Of a stretch of DNA of 64,000 bases, positions 1 through 8,103 are shown piece after piece. The translations under genes were made by a program, and so were the position numbers. Below the pieces are notes generated by a model. It worked only from the letters and a program-made list of their open reading frames with translations. It was not told the DNA's origin and ran no database searches. The number at the start of each line of letters is the position of its first letter. Position 1 is the first letter of the stretch. The stretch is from Pseudomonas fluorescens (GTDB lineage Bacteria; Pseudomonadota; Gammaproteobacteria; Pseudomonadales; Pseudomonadaceae). The stretch spans positions 186,001-250,000 of the forward strand of contig NZ_CP012831.1 in assembly GCF_001307275.1 (NCBI RefSeq), read 5' to 3'.

Positions 1-831
1 CATTGGGATCGAGGGCGTGCTGTGGTCCGCCAGCATCAAACCGACCTGGACATGCCTTCCACGCCGTCTCAGATTATTGATGGAGTTGAAGCAGGTCGTA
101 GGATGGCCCAGGGCATCCAGCGAAACGTGAGCGCCGCCCTTCGTAATCTCGAGTACCGCCTCGGTGACATCCGCCACCCGGCTTGCGTTGATTGTCGCGA
201 CGGCACCGAGCGACTGGGCAAGCTTGAGCTTATCGTCGCAGATGTCGATGGCGATGACGTTCGCTCCGATAGCGTGGGCGATCATCACGGCGGAAAGCCC
301 CACGCCACCACAGCCATGAACCGCCACCCACTGGCCCGCCGTGACCTTGCCTTGATCGACAACCGCACGGAACGAAGTGACGAACCGACAACCAAGGCTC
401 GCCGCCGTGGCGAAGTCCATGTTTTCCGGCAACGCAACCAGGTTCAAATCCGCCTTGTGAATCCCCACATACTCGGCGAAAGAGCCCCAATGGGTGAAAC
501 CCGGCTGAAACTGGCTGTGGCACACCTGCTGGTTGCCGCTATTGCATTCCGGACACGCGCCGCAGCCGCCGACAAAAGGCACGGTGATACGATCGCCCAC
601 CTTCCATCGGGTGACATCCCGCCCCACCTCCGCCACGATTCCCGCCAATTCGTGACCGGGCACATGGGGCAGTTGAATGTCAGGGTCATGACCTTTCCAG
701 CCATGCCAGTCGCTTCGGCATACGCCCGTACCCAGGACTTGAACAACCACACCGTGACGCTCGGGGGTCGGGTCTTCGACTGTCATCAAACGTGGGGGTT
801 GGGAAAAGGCTTCGTAAACTACGGCTTTCAT
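1..831 (-). CDS. zinc-dependent alcohol dehydrogenase, 3' part outside window
   Basis: This is the first 277 codons of a medium-chain (MDR) zinc alcohol dehydrogenase, read leftward from the ATG at 831-829 and cut by the window edge. Visible marks are Cys38, the His60-Glu61 pair of the catalytic zinc site (PGHE), and the four structural-zinc cysteines 90, 93, 96 and 104. The Rossmann glycine motif [10 protein letters not shown] follows further on. The family is usually about 340-350 residues, so roughly 65 residues are missing. It should oxidise alcohols or reduce aldehydes with NAD(P); the substrate cannot be read. The frame is intact throughout. Confidence 0.93.
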   Translation of the reverse strand, partial: MKAVVYEAFSQPPRLMTVEDPTPERHGVVVQVLGTGVCRSDWHGWKGHDPDIQLPHVPGHELAGIVAEVGRDVTRWKVGDRITVPFVGGCGACPECNSGNQQVCHSQFQPGFTHWGSFAEYVGIHKADLNLVALPENMDFATAASLGCRFVTSFRAVVDQGKVTAGQWVAVHGCGGVGLSAVMIAHAIGANVIAIDICDDKLKLAQSLGAVATINASRVADVTEAVLEITKGGAHVSLDALGHPTTCFNSINNLRRRGRHVQVGLMLADHSTPSIPM

Positions 832-949
832 GAGAATCCCTCTACTTTAGAAAAGCGCTCTGTCTGAATCCTGGCTCGCGGACCGACCTTGCCGCGAACC
901 AACGCCAACAGTAACCACAAATCCCCCGACACGTAAGAATCCCTGTCAC

Positions 950-1189
950 TTATAGGTTACAGCTGTACTGATATTCGAAGGGGAAGAATACGGTATCGAC
1001 CACCAGTGAGAACGGTGCGTCGATAAGCAAGAAAGGGATCAGCTTTCCTTTGGACGTGCCCACCAGCCACCAGTCAAAGCGCAGGCCAATATAGGGGCAC
1101 CGATGCTTGTCGTAATCCATCCGCATCGCGGTGGCCATGCAGCTGCTTAAGCTGGCGACCAGAATCAGCAGAATCACTTTCTTTAGCAC
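950..1189 (-). CDS. YceK/YidQ-type small lipoprotein
   Basis: A 79-aa exported lipoprotein. The N-terminus is a short hydrophobic signal ending in a lipobox (LSSC, Cys17). The rest carries the YceK/YidQ (DUF1375) pattern: a 'YIGLRFDWW' segment and 'PFLLIDAPFSLVVDTVFFPFEY' motif region. The start is GTG at 1189 with AAGGA six bases upstream. The family is widespread in gamma-proteobacteria and its function is not established. It stands alone between the alcohol dehydrogenase and a decayed region. Confidence 0.75.
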   Translation of the reverse strand: MLKKVILLILVASLSSCMATAMRMDYDKHRCPYIGLRFDWWLVGTSKGKLIPFLLIDAPFSLVVDTVFFPFEYQYSCNL

Positions 1190-1243
1190 GTAATGTCCTT
1201 ATTACTTCTTTTACTTCTTTCCTGAAAACCGCCGCCACTGGAC

Positions 1244-1272
1244 AAAAAAACCACTCAATTGAGTGGCTTTTC
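1244..1272 (-). terminator. Rho-independent terminator (possibly bidirectional)
   Basis: A perfect self-complementary stem, ccactcaattgagtgg (1251-1266), has seven A to its left and a cttttct run to its right. On the minus strand it is followed by TTTTTTT, so it would stop transcription coming from the 1314-1526 frame. It could work weakly in the other direction too. Confidence 0.75.
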
Positions 1273-1313
1273 TATCGCGATGAAACAACATCGGTCTGAG
1301 CCTTTCGAATACA

Positions 1314-1526
1314 TCACCTACGCCGTTCAAGACTCTCAATAAATCGTTTGGCCCAAGGAGAAGCCTCACACACCTTGTTCGGATCGATAAGCCCCAACAG
1401 CTTGAAGGAGTGTTCTCCCTTGCTGCCAATCGTCCGAACCCGCTGGTTTTTGCCAACCATCACCCTGACGTTCCTGCAAATGCTGCCACGGTAACTACCG
1501 CGCACGACCATCAGGTTGCTGAGCAT
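1314..1526 (-). CDS. small basic hypothetical protein or gene remnant
   Basis: A 70-codon frame, ATG at 1526, preceded by a weak AAGGGTGG six bases upstream and followed within 50 bases by a strong terminator in the right direction (1251-1266). The product is basic (pI clearly high) and contains 'VRVMVGKNQRVRTIGSKGEH'. I recognise no family. It may be the 3' part of a longer gene, since similar-looking coding stretches precede it in other frames. Support is the terminator and codon flavour only. Confidence 0.35.
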   Translation of the reverse strand: MLSNLMVVRGSYRGSICRNVRVMVGKNQRVRTIGSKGEHSFKLLGLIDPNKVCEASPWAKRFIESLERRR

Positions 1527-1859
1527 TCGTCCACCCTTCGCGCCAAACTGTGTTCAACGATGCAGCGCCCCCTCTACGTAGAGTTCCACCAGCGCGTTCC
1601 TCCAATCTCACCCCGCGTCCACAACTGCCCAAGCCTGTACTTCTCAAGCCAGGGTTTCAGTTTTTCGGCATCCAGCCGCGTCAGGGTCGTACCGGCTTCC
1701 GTTTTTTCGACCCTAGAACAGATTCCGGCTGATCGCTCATCGCATCTACCAGCACATCGGAGTGCGTAGTTACTATAGGTTGATTGGTCTTCCGCTTCGC
1801 AGCCCATCATAGAGAGAGCATTTGAGGATACCCACAAAAAACAGGTTTTCTGCGAGCAT

Positions 1860-1890
1860 GAAAAAGCCCAACTGCTAAAGCTGGGCCAGA
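1860..1890 (-). terminator. ancestral tRNA-Pro terminator, now stranded
   Basis: On the minus strand a hairpin (gcccagctt...agttgggc, plus 1866-1886) is followed by TTTTTC. It lies just downstream of the duplicated tRNA-Pro 3' end (1900-1947), where the terminator of the tRNA gene would have been before the island inserted. The intact tRNA at 18868-18944 now uses another hairpin supplied by the island. The ancestral role is inferred from position. Confidence 0.6.
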
Positions 1891-1899
1891 TCAATGAAA

Positions 1900-1947
1900 A
1901 TATGGTCGGGACGGAGTGATTCGAACACTCGACCCCTAGCACCCCAT
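1900..1947. repeat. attachment-site direct repeat, left (duplicated tRNA-Pro 3' end)
   Basis: These 48 bases are identical to 18865-18912, which covers the 3' 45 bases of tRNA-Pro(GGG) plus three bases beyond its CCA. The copy here stops at the anticodon arm, so it is no working tRNA. A partial tRNA 3' end repeated at the far side of a foreign-looking segment is the classic product of tyrosine-recombinase integration into a tRNA gene. Confidence 0.92.
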
Positions 1948-2114
1948 CTTCTTTTTCATACTTCTCGAAAGCTTTCAAAACTCTACTCTGGCTTTTACTA
2001 AGCTAGTATTTACTTGAGTTCCAGCGGTGTTCTGCTCCACGAGAGTCCAGTAACATCCATCGAGAGCCGACGGTTTTGTGGGGGAAAAGTAGGGGTAACT
2101 CATTTCCGACCAAA

Positions 2115-2189
2115 ATCGCCATTAAAGAAGTCGAGTCACTGACGCTCAACGATGCCGGCCGCTCCCTCCGGGAGGATGGCAATCTGGCC
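2115..2189 (+). pseudogene. tyrosine integrase N-terminal remnant
   Basis: The plus-strand frame reads 'IAIKEVESLTLNDAGRSLRE' and then DGNL. This closely resembles the N-terminus of a group of DUF4102-type phage and island tyrosine integrases (LTxxDAGRxLREDGxL). The similarity ends after about 25 codons; the frame then runs into the 3' end of the ATPase-nuclease gene and stops at 2229-2231. No ATG is present where the start should be (ATC). The position just inside the left att repeat is where an integrase would sit. Recognition is from memory of the family. Confidence 0.6.
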
Positions 2190-2227
2190 GTCGAATCTCA
2201 GTTCGTAAGGACGATGTGTCACTCAGA

Positions 2228-4279
2228 CTAATTCGTTGGCAGCCCAAGCTTCTCGAAAAACGCCTTATTGCGCTCCGTCGCAGACTTAATGACACCGTCA
2301 AACGACATGACCTCAACATAGGCGTGGAAACTACTCTTGTACCCAAAATACCCCAATCCGTCCGCGGCACGAGTCAAGTCATGCATCTTGCATCGCCTCT
2401 CCATCGAAGGCGTAAGATCGCAGATCACGTAGCAGAAGCCTGGGATCTCATTTCCTTTGGGAATAGGTCGCCCTGCGGCGGTTTGAGCGTTACCATCACG
2501 AATACGCTGCAGATAGCCAAGCGCCTGCTCAATCGGGTCTTTCTCCTCTCCCTCGCCAGCGTCATTTCGCATCGGACGTTTGATCTCTACAATCGTCAGA
2601 GCCGCCGGTGGCATCCTCTTGTTATCGGAAACCAATAATGGCTCATCAAAAACATTCAAAACACAAATATCAGGTTCTTTTGTGTCCGTTGAATGAGTAA
2701 TCGGAAAGGACCGAAGTGACTTATCCGAGGCTAGAAAGTCGTGGAACGCCAAACGCTCATCGACTAACCAGAGATTGCAGCTATCCAGAAAAACATCATC
2801 CGACGTTTTACGCATTGGCATGATGAGCTCATGGATCAACTCCTCCTTGGCGTACTTGCCGTCTTCCCCACGCTCAAGCGCTTTCGCCAAAATGTCCAAA
2901 GTCACCTTGCGATGGAATACATAATTGGCTAAGTCCGACTTCTTGATGTCATCCGCTTTCTCAAGATAGCTTACGAGCCTTTCCTGGTACTGAGCAGTGG
3001 TTTCACCACTCCCGAAACTCATCACATCATGCCCCTCTGACAGTAAAGCATTCTCAATCTCGGAGAGCTGTTTGTGGAGCAGAAGGTCCAAATCTTTATC
3101 TGAAATGTCCGGGTCGACGCTGAGCTTCTCTTCATCAATTCGACGGAGAATTGGTCGATACCGTGGCGCACGTACAGACACAAACTTTTCGACTCGTTCG
3201 CGCCCAGTTTTACGGATCTCTTGCAGATAGCCTTCGAGGTAGCCGCTAGACGAAGCAATGACTGCCCTGCGGATGTCGCTCAAGCTGACTTCCGTTTCCG
3301 AAAAGAGATCGTCGCTCAACTCTTCGATATCAAAACCGATACGTTCGGGACGTACATTTTGATCAAGAAAGGGAGACGTTACATAACAGGCGTAGATAAA
3401 ATCACCGTCGTCATCACGAATTTTCCCGTGCAAGCCAGGAACCTTACCGGAGAGCGTTTCCTCTTCAACCACGCGACTGGCAGCACACCAGGCAATGAAA
3501 GGCTGTTTCGCCGAACTGGCCTTGAGCTTAAGATGGGTAAGCTCAAATGTCTGCCCCTTGATTTCAATCTGTTCCTTTTTCGATGAGGTGAACAGGTATT
3601 GATCGAGCACCTCATCAAGGTCAATTTCTTCCTCACCATCCTTGATGTGGATTTTCGGCGCACCAGAATCACGAACGAAGTACCAAAGGCAATGTTCGAA
3701 AAGACTTGTGGCTATCTTCCTAGCTGTCTTGGCGGAATTTTCTCTATACGGTTTATTGAAACCTGAGAGATGGACGCAGGTCTGCAATGCAAAATCGGCT
3801 GGCTTCATGGTCGAAGGGAGGCTAGATACCCCTTGCGCCGCCGTGAATGCGAATGAACGGTGCTTGATAGCACCACTTTCATCTTTGTAATCACTGCTGA
3901 TGTTGACCGCCTCGAACGCTTTCAACCAGAGCAGACGCCCTACACCCCGACAGCCTTGCTGAGCTTTGTATTCACTATCGAGCGTCTCAAACGAGGCCAT
4001 GTTCTTGTCGTGAAAGCCCGCTCCGTTATCGGTGATCTTGAACCCCATGATAGGTTCTTGGGAAGGCGCACCCCGTTTCGCCTTACTTACGTCCAAGGCC
4101 AAAGTGGATTGAGGCACACGCACAATCTCGATCGTGATCCGTCCATACTCGGGATCGCTGCTGGTTTCGGCAATCGAGTGAATGGAATTCACGACAGCCT
4201 CGAACAACGGCATCAATCCATGACTGCGGGGTAGCGGCGTGTTACGTAGCCGCCCCGGCAAATATGTGTTTAGGCTCAC
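2228..4279 (-). CDS. GHKL ATPase fused to a PD-(D/E)XK-like nuclease
   Basis: 683 aa, GTG start at 4279 with AAGGGA upstream. The N-terminal third is a GHKL (Hsp90/MutL/histidine-kinase type) ATPase: N-box Glu27/Asn31 in 'LFEAVVNSIHSI', G1 box Asp84-x-Gly86-x-Gly88, and a glycine loop with Gly112/Gly114. The C-terminal 150 residues look like a PD-(D/E)XK nuclease: E-P-D537-I, then a strand ending V-E565-I-K567, then a helix with 'QALGYLQRI'. The middle is helical. An ATP-gated DNA-cutting effector is the natural reading, but this is inference. It lies downstream of the membrane cassette on the same strand, separated by 420 bases that hold a MITE-like element. It may be its effector or a stand-alone defence gene. 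Confidence 0.8.
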   Translation of the reverse strand: MSLNTYLPGRLRNTPLPRSHGLMPLFEAVVNSIHSIAETSSDPEYGRITIEIVRVPQSTLALDVSKAKRGAPSQEPIMGFKITDNGAGFHDKNMASFETLDSEYKAQQGCRGVGRLLWLKAFEAVNISSDYKDESGAIKHRSFAFTAAQGVSSLPSTMKPADFALQTCVHLSGFNKPYRENSAKTARKIATSLFEHCLWYFVRDSGAPKIHIKDGEEEIDLDEVLDQYLFTSSKKEQIEIKGQTFELTHLKLKASSAKQPFIAWCAASRVVEEETLSGKVPGLHGKIRDDDGDFIYACYVTSPFLDQNVRPERIGFDIEELSDDLFSETEVSLSDIRRAVIASSSGYLEGYLQEIRKTGRERVEKFVSVRAPRYRPILRRIDEEKLSVDPDISDKDLDLLLHKQLSEIENALLSEGHDVMSFGSGETTAQYQERLVSYLEKADDIKKSDLANYVFHRKVTLDILAKALERGEDGKYAKEELIHELIMPMRKTSDDVFLDSCNLWLVDERLAFHDFLASDKSLRSFPITHSTDTKEPDICVLNVFDEPLLVSDNKRMPPAALTIVEIKRPMRNDAGEGEEKDPIEQALGYLQRIRDGNAQTAAGRPIPKGNEIPGFCYVICDLTPSMERRCKMHDLTRAADGLGYFGYKSSFHAYVEVMSFDGVIKSATERNKAFFEKLGLPTN

Positions 4280-4463
4280 CTGATCCCTTCCTCCCGATCC
4301 TTTGTCATTATCATGGCCCTGTTCATTCTGGTCATGTACGCCCTCGAGGAAATTAACGCATTCGCTCTGCGGTATGCCATTGCCGCTAAAGAAGAAAGCC
4401 CCTCAATTCGAACACCTTGATCCTATCGCATCATCGGGATATCTGCCTGGCTGAGAACTAGAT

Positions 4464-4611
4464 GTTGGCGCTGGTGCGATATTGACCCAGGCTACCGGAG
4501 TTCATTGCCTCACCGACTGCTCAAAAATGATGAAACTCGCGGGTGATCTCGGAGATAGCATGTGGGTCAGTCAAAATCAGCAGCCTTATTCAAAATCGCA
4601 CCAGCGCCAAC
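4464..4611. mobile_element. MITE-like element, copy 1
   Basis: A 148-bp segment bounded by a perfect 17-bp inverted repeat (gttggcgctggtgcgat at 4464-4480; its complement at 4595-4611). It has no coding capacity. Its interior resembles the segment at 9817-9966 over its whole length (shared 'ggctaccgga', 'ttcattg', 'agcatg'). It occupies most of the gap 4280-4699 between the ATPase-nuclease gene and the MotB-like gene; I see no gene in the rest of that gap. It may be a deletion derivative of an insertion sequence with IS21-like ends; that family guess is weak. Confidence 0.65.
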
Positions 4612-4699
4612 GAAGTACTCTTTCAGTCCCCTTCCCGTCATTTCATCGTTTGAATAACGAGCTGCACAACACACAAGCGGCCCGCAAGAGCCAGACCGT

Positions 4700-5749
4700 T
4701 TACCACCGCCTCACTTCAATTTTGTAGAAATTGCTTTCTACTTGAATCCGGCGCTTGTCAGAAGTCGGAGCGTCCTGAATCTGACTCGCAAGACGGACGT
4801 AGTACTTACACCCGTTCGCGTTGCCAAACGCATTAATCGCTTGGGTGGCGCGCAAAAAATCTTCATAGCCTCTATCTTTATTAACCATGAGCGCATCGAA
4901 ACCTGGCAGCGCTTGTGCGTCCGCAAGTCGTGAAACTGGCCAGGCTGGCTCGAACGTCAGATTATTTTCCTTGAGGTAGACCGTGAGGAACATCTCAGGC
5001 TTGCCGGTATCGGGGTTAGCCCAGCACGGAGGGAGATCTCCTCCCTTACCCCGGTTAATTTTGTTCTGTAGAAATTGCACCTGCCCTTTCAGATCGCTGT
5101 TCGTCTTCTGCAGTACAGTCGGATTCAGCCCCGCTTTCTCCGCTTCCGCGTATGCCTGCGAATCATGAAGCAGTTTATGAACCTGATCAGTCTTCGGATC
5201 GCCCTCGGTGTTCAGAGCATCCTTAATCATCTGCTCCGTAGCCTTCATGTCGGCGATACGCTTCACGATTTCGGTAGGCTTAACGTCTGCGTTTGGATCT
5301 GCGACCAGCTGCTTCAACTGGTCATAGGTCATGAGCGTTTCAAGTATCAAGCGTTTGGCTTCTTTGCCTTTGTCTTTACTCCCTGACTGTTCCAACGCTT
5401 TGTCGATCGCAGCAAGCGCCGACAACTCTTCGTCTTTCTGAGTGAGCAGTACCTTCAGGCGCTCTGACTCGTCCCGTGCTTTGGAAGCATCTGTCAGTTT
5501 TCGGATAAGCTCATCAGGGTTTTTCAAACCCATTTTTGAAAGCTTAGTCTTGAGCGCTGCGGTCGCTTCATTGATCGCCCTCTCACGCTCATCCAGGCTT
5601 TGGTAGTCAGCGACTTTTTGCTCCAACGATTTATTGGCATTGGTGAGCTTCCACACTTGCCAGCCGCTCAGAAGTAGCAAAATGAAAGCCAGCACCATCC
5701 AAATTTCAGTAATCGACAGGTTGAAGACCTGGTCGTTCTTCTGACTCAT
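4700..5749 (-). CDS. MotB/ExbD/ZorB-like membrane protein with coiled coil
   Basis: 349 aa, ATG start overlapping the stop of the upstream gene by one base (TGATG), so translation is probably coupled. A single N-terminal membrane helix (about residues 13-30, 'SITEIWMVLAFILLLL') follows a short polar head, the topology of stator B-subunits. Glu15 stands where ExbD/MotB/ZorB carry the proton-binding Asp. Residues 35-240 are mostly coiled coil. The last ~100 residues form a compact domain with two cysteines. I see no clear OmpA-type peptidoglycan motif. Pairing with the ExbB/MotA-like gene just upstream supports a channel role. The call rests on topology and context, not on a recognised signature. 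Confidence 0.62.
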   Translation of the reverse strand: MSQKNDQVFNLSITEIWMVLAFILLLLSGWQVWKLTNANKSLEQKVADYQSLDERERAINEATAALKTKLSKMGLKNPDELIRKLTDASKARDESERLKVLLTQKDEELSALAAIDKALEQSGSKDKGKEAKRLILETLMTYDQLKQLVADPNADVKPTEIVKRIADMKATEQMIKDALNTEGDPKTDQVHKLLHDSQAYAEAEKAGLNPTVLQKTNSDLKGQVQFLQNKINRGKGGDLPPCWANPDTGKPEMFLTVYLKENNLTFEPAWPVSRLADAQALPGFDALMVNKDRGYEDFLRATQAINAFGNANGCKYYVRLASQIQDAPTSDKRRIQVESNFYKIEVRRW

Positions 5750-7281
5750 CAGGCAGGTCTCACATCTGAGGACATCCGATCAGATGGAAGCAAGGCCACA
5801 GAACTGGCCTCGGATGCGATGAGAGGCTCATTAACCGCGGGCTGGCGAATCTCGATTTGATTCACGTGATCGATCTTGCGAACGAGCTCATCAAGGTGCG
5901 CATGGGCGGTGTCTATAGCACTGTTCCTCTGAATGACCTGACTGGCCAAATCTTTGTGCGTTTCGTTGCTTTCGTTGATGGCCTGAATGAAAGGCATCAG
6001 GGTCGACTTGATCGACTCAGAAAGGGCTTCGTTGGCCCGGAAACTCGCCTCGCCTGCAGCTCTGAACGCTTCGCCCATTTCCTGGCTTAGGACTGCGACA
6101 GAATCGTCCCGCTCAAGTCTTGTGTGAAGCCCGTCAAGCTTCTCGACGATCTGTGCAATGACTGCGCGGTTTTCTTTAAGCTCTTGCTCGAAGTCATTTT
6201 GATAGTCGTCTAGGGTGTCCAAAAACTCTTTCTGAACCCGCTCGATTCCGCCCACTAGGCTGGCGCCCTGGCTGTTCATAGCGTCCATGAGACGCTGCTG
6301 ACTTTCAACAATAGAACCCACAGCCGTGAGTGTTTCTTCAAGAGTCTGGGTTTTGGTGTTCAAACCACGAATCGCAGTGCCCACAGCCTTAGCAGCAGAT
6401 TTAATGTCTTCTGCCAGGGTCGTGATACCCGTGTTGACCCCATCTGTTGTCTCAGCCAAAACGGCAATGGAAGGATTGAGCTTGTTGGCGAACAGATTCT
6501 CTGGGAACAGCGTGTGATCCAGGCGTGCCTCTGCTTTCTTCCCGAAATCCAATGCATGCGCTTCCATACGCTCGAGGGTTTTCTCGCTCTTCTCGGAAAG
6601 ACCATTGATGGTCGACAGCAAGTTGTCGCTGGCGGCCCTGGCGTCCTTGAGCATGGCATCGAACGCTTCATTACTTCGCTGAGTGGCATTGGTGAAGTAC
6701 GCATCCATGGCACCCATGCTGTGCTTGGAAAGCGCCTCAATCTGATCCTTGGCACCGGTGACGGTTTCTTTGGTCGTGGCAACCACTTCATCTCGGAACA
6801 CCGTCAACTTCTGGAAGGTGTCATCAAACATCAGGGTGAGATTTTCAGCCGCTGTGATCGCGCGCTCTTCGACGCTTGAGATGGCGTCCTCCTGGTCGTG
6901 CTTAAAACCGACGTGAAGGGTGCGGGCGACCATGCCAATCGCAGTGCTCACCATCGCAGCAGCGAAGCGCATCGCCATGTTGCTGAGGTCTTCACCGATA
7001 CTCTGGATGTCGAACAGACAGATGATGATACTGCCCACGGTGAACAGAAAGCCGAGGTAATAAACAGAGTCAGCAAACTTGGCCAAGGTAAGCTTCACGT
7101 CATACAGTTTTCGCACGCGATAACCCACCAGCCAATAAGCCAGCATGATGGTCAACGGAACCCAGAAGCCAAACCACTTAGGGTCGTTAATGTAGAGGCT
7201 GATCCCGGCGCAAAAAATCTTCAGAATGAGCGCGAAAACAAACCAGTATTGTACTCGGTGCAGTGGCTTTACAGCGCTCAT
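5749..7281 (-). CDS. MotA/ExbB/ZorA-like channel subunit with long coiled-coil tail
   Basis: 510 aa, ATG directly abutting the stop of the vWA gene (no gap). Four membrane helices fill roughly residues 10-30, 36-54, 72-90 and 100-122. The last two ('FLFTVGSIIICLF' and 'MRFAAAMVSTAIGMV') have the small-residue-rich look of the MotA/TolQ/ExbB pore helices. From about residue 130 to the end the protein is a long charged coiled coil with repeated Ser/Asn/Glu heptads. ZorA of Zorya systems has the same plan: an ExbB/MotA core with a long cytoplasmic tail. Assignment to that superfamily is from pattern, not from a search. An alternative is a chemoreceptor-like coiled-coil membrane protein, since the tail resembles such helices. 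Confidence 0.65.
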   Translation of the reverse strand: MSAVKPLHRVQYWFVFALILKIFCAGISLYINDPKWFGFWVPLTIMLAYWLVGYRVRKLYDVKLTLAKFADSVYYLGFLFTVGSIIICLFDIQSIGEDLSNMAMRFAAAMVSTAIGMVARTLHVGFKHDQEDAISSVEERAITAAENLTLMFDDTFQKLTVFRDEVVATTKETVTGAKDQIEALSKHSMGAMDAYFTNATQRSNEAFDAMLKDARAASDNLLSTINGLSEKSEKTLERMEAHALDFGKKAEARLDHTLFPENLFANKLNPSIAVLAETTDGVNTGITTLAEDIKSAAKAVGTAIRGLNTKTQTLEETLTAVGSIVESQQRLMDAMNSQGASLVGGIERVQKEFLDTLDDYQNDFEQELKENRAVIAQIVEKLDGLHTRLERDDSVAVLSQEMGEAFRAAGEASFRANEALSESIKSTLMPFIQAINESNETHKDLASQVIQRNSAIDTAHAHLDELVRKIDHVNQIEIRQPAVNEPLIASEASSVALLPSDRMSSDVRPA

Positions 7282-8094
7282 TTACAGCCCCTCCATGGGG
7301 TTTACTCGGTCCAGTGACGCACCATTGGCAGAAAAGTACTGCGCCCAAAATTCCGCGCGCTTGTTGTAGGGAGTAACCGAAGACTCCGCGGCCAACATAT
7401 TGATGGTGACAGAGACATCCATCAGCGCAGGCGCTACCGCCTCTTGGCCGTAGGCGCTTTTTGCAAAATCTTTGTAGGAGAGCTGAGCATTTTTGTACAT
7501 GCTGAACCGAGGCATGTTCGCGGCCATGTCCGAATAGATGATCAGATGCTTCTCACCCTGGGCATTCAGATGGTTGAATCCGTGGAGGCTGGCTAGCTGA
7601 AGCATCTCGAAAATGGGAGAGGTTTTCGCTCGCACATCCAAAGGAATCTTGCGTACGACCGCATCGAGAGGCTTGGCAAATTTCTCGTTGAAATCCTTGT
7701 CCACGAATTTCTGGGTATTCGTGAACTTGTTTTTGTCTCCCCACTGCCCTGGGTTACACATAACGAATACAGGATCGCTGTTGTGCTGGTAATCCTCCCC
7801 CAACAGGAACACCGTCACCAGGGTACCTTCCGGAACCTCGTTCAGAATCATGTTTTGAAGCCGCTTGGCCAAAGCCGCTTTCTGCGTAAAGGGAAAGGGA
7901 GACGTATTGTCGATCAACACGACGTATTCACCCTTCGCACCACTGCTTGGGCAAAGCGTTACCTTGTCAATTTTATCTTGGTTGAAAGACCAGTAGATTC
8001 CGTAGACAACACCAACCACCAGGGCAAGCGTCAGCAAAATCCAGAGAATGGCTACCGTAGCCGATTTTTGTTTTCGTTTTTTGTACAGCGACAT
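7282..8094 (-). CDS. membrane-anchored von Willebrand A-like domain protein
   Basis: 270 aa, ATG at 8094 with AAGGGCG upstream, nine bases after the previous stop. A basic head and one membrane helix (about 12-35) precede a vWA-like Rossmann domain. The strand 'EYVVLID' leads to a degenerate MIDAS (Asp62-Asn-Thr64-Ser65-Pro66 in place of DxSxS); 'KTSPIFEML' supplies the Thr loop and 'KHLIIYSDMA' the second Asp loop. vWA proteins bind partners through a metal at this site; here it may be altered. The position between two membrane genes suggests a scaffold or sensor of the complex. There is no MoxR-type ATPase nearby. Confidence 0.68.
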   Translation of the reverse strand: MSLYKKRKQKSATVAILWILLTLALVVGVVYGIYWSFNQDKIDKVTLCPSSGAKGEYVVLIDNTSPFPFTQKAALAKRLQNMILNEVPEGTLVTVFLLGEDYQHNSDPVFVMCNPGQWGDKNKFTNTQKFVDKDFNEKFAKPLDAVVRKIPLDVRAKTSPIFEMLQLASLHGFNHLNAQGEKHLIIYSDMAANMPRFSMYKNAQLSYKDFAKSAYGQEAVAPALMDVSVTINMLAAESSVTPYNKRAEFWAQYFSANGASLDRVNPMEGL

Positions 8095-8103
8095 GGGACG
8101 CCC

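Larger units (their letters stand above)
1190..1899. other. decayed or unassigned region with short minus-strand ORFs
   Basis: No gene here can be named. Two minus-strand reading frames look like remnants: 1314-1526 (70 aa, basic, ends just before a terminator) and the tail of a frame at about 1574-1720 containing 'LDAEKLKPWLEKYRLGQLW'. The latter looks protein-like but lacks a credible start, because its upstream half is the antisense of a terminator and tRNA duplicate. A short GGAGG-led frame (about 1548-1583) lies between them and stops after 11 codons. The pattern fits a small operon broken by frameshifts. Confidence 0.4.

Noticed and set aside
22..867. 281-codon plus-strand frame
   Set aside because: Antisense of the intact alcohol dehydrogenase reading frame.
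1900..1947. Possible second tRNA-Pro gene
   Set aside because: Only the 3' part is present; the anticodon stem is not completed and no acceptor 5' strand follows.
4482..4727. 81-codon plus-strand frame between the nuclease and MotB-like genes
   Set aside because: It lies in the MITE-like element and its flank, has no start signal and the product has no protein-like character.
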